A stretch of DNA of 64,000 nt from CAVOJV01 sp963696325 (GTDB taxonomy: Bacteria; Pseudomonadota; Gammaproteobacteria; Competibacterales; Competibacteraceae): positions 50,734 through 114,733 of the forward strand of contig CAVOJV010000053.1 of assembly GCA_963696325.1 (NCBI GenBank). Reading direction: 5' to 3'. Below, in pieces: positions 63,811-64,000 of the stretch; position 1 is the first letter of the stretch, and the number at the start of each line of letters is the position of its first letter. A model generated the notes under the pieces. The model made no database searches. It was not told where the DNA came from and was given only the letters and a program-made list of their open reading frames with translations. Both the position numbers and the translations under genes were made by a program.

Positions 63811-64000
63811 ATGAAAAACCTCACTCTGTCCCAGGCCATCGAGGGCTTTCTGCTCGAGAAGGAAGCCCAGCGCCTCAGCCCCTGCACCGTCAAGGATTAT
63901 ACTTCGGCTTTTCGCAAACTCCAAGCGTTTCTCGGCGACCCGGTCTTGCGCCAGCATCACCCTGGACCAACTAGCACGTTCATGGCGGACCTGGCCAAGC
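63811..64000 (+). CDS. Tyrosine recombinase/integrase, N-terminal part
   Basis: ATG 63811 follows GGAGGCAGCAAGG. MKNLTLSQAIEGFLLEKEAQ and SPCTVKDYTSAFRKLQAFL form the core-binding domain of an integrase. From about 63,945 the family text continues in other frames (SITLDQLARFMADLAK with two single-base corrections). The catalytic domain lies beyond the window. Confidence 0.7.
   Translation, partial: MKNLTLSQAIEGFLLEKEAQRLSPCTVKDYTSAFRKLQAFLGDPVLRQHHPGPTSTFMADLAK

Overview
The window reads as two different pieces of DNA. Positions 1 to about 43,750 look like the chromosome of a GC-rich Gammaproteobacterium: ferrochelatase, Rsd/AlgQ, TsaB, YoaA-type helicase, PBP1B, MoaD/MoaE, DgcN/DgcA, PhnN and a CsrB/RsmZ-like region. 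From about 43,750 to the right end the content changes to accessory genes: two AbiE-like toxin-antitoxin pairs, carbohydrate-related remnants, a DUF4143 ATPase, a primase-helicase, tyrosine recombinases and a deleted TOTE-type primase-helicase. The relatives I would expect for that part are often Chloroflexota or mobile elements, but this is inference from family distribution. The join lies inside one open frame that fuses a nucleotidyltransferase to a PBP1B lacking its N-terminus, so the right arm is either inserted DNA or a misjoined contig.

Left arm. 1-14.1 kb: edge of a tungstate-type permease, an alpha/beta hydrolase, a DECR-like reductase, a large PAS/hybrid histidine kinase, an Ap4A phosphorylase-like enzyme, an SbmA/YddA-like ABC exporter, catalase, an IS630 remnant and a decayed dipeptide-type ABC operon. 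14.2-28.2 kb: an aryl-polyene/xanthomonadin-type pathway with AMP-ligase, two hotdog dehydratases, ACP, acyltransferase, LolA-like carrier, MMPL exporter, ketosynthase and partner, ketoreductase, glycosyltransferase and methyltransferase, plus a flavin halogenase-like enzyme with an intact WxWxIP motif. The enzymes would start an aryl acyl chain, extend and reduce it on ACP, decorate it and move it to the outer membrane. 28.3-43.7 kb: D-glutamate cyclase pair, housekeeping genes, and at 32.4-32.9 kb an intergenic region with 19 GGA motifs, two 84-bp repeats, a GacA-box-like site and an intrinsic terminator, best read as a CsrA/RsmA-sequestering small RNA.

Right arm. 43.8-45.5 kb: AbiEi-like regulator and nucleotidyltransferase with a strong promoter flanked by two 18-bp palindromes. 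45.6-50 kb: broken GH78, URO-D-family and GH20 genes. 50-58.1 kb: element-like module with a 256-bp direct repeat around a DUF4143 ATPase, a replication-relaxation-like protein, a Phd/YefM-like protein, a palindrome cluster, a primase-polymerase/helicase and a tyrosine recombinase. 58.6-63.2 kb: a conserved protein of unknown role, a TOTE-like primase-helicase with its middle missing, a DEDDh exonuclease and an AbiEi/AbiEii pair interrupted by 26 consecutive G. The right edge holds a promoter, a tRNA-like structured RNA candidate and the start of another integrase.

Many conserved genes carry single-base frameshifts, several in short G or C runs and in both arms. Part of the apparent decay may therefore be sequencing error; internal deletions and truncations cannot be explained that way.
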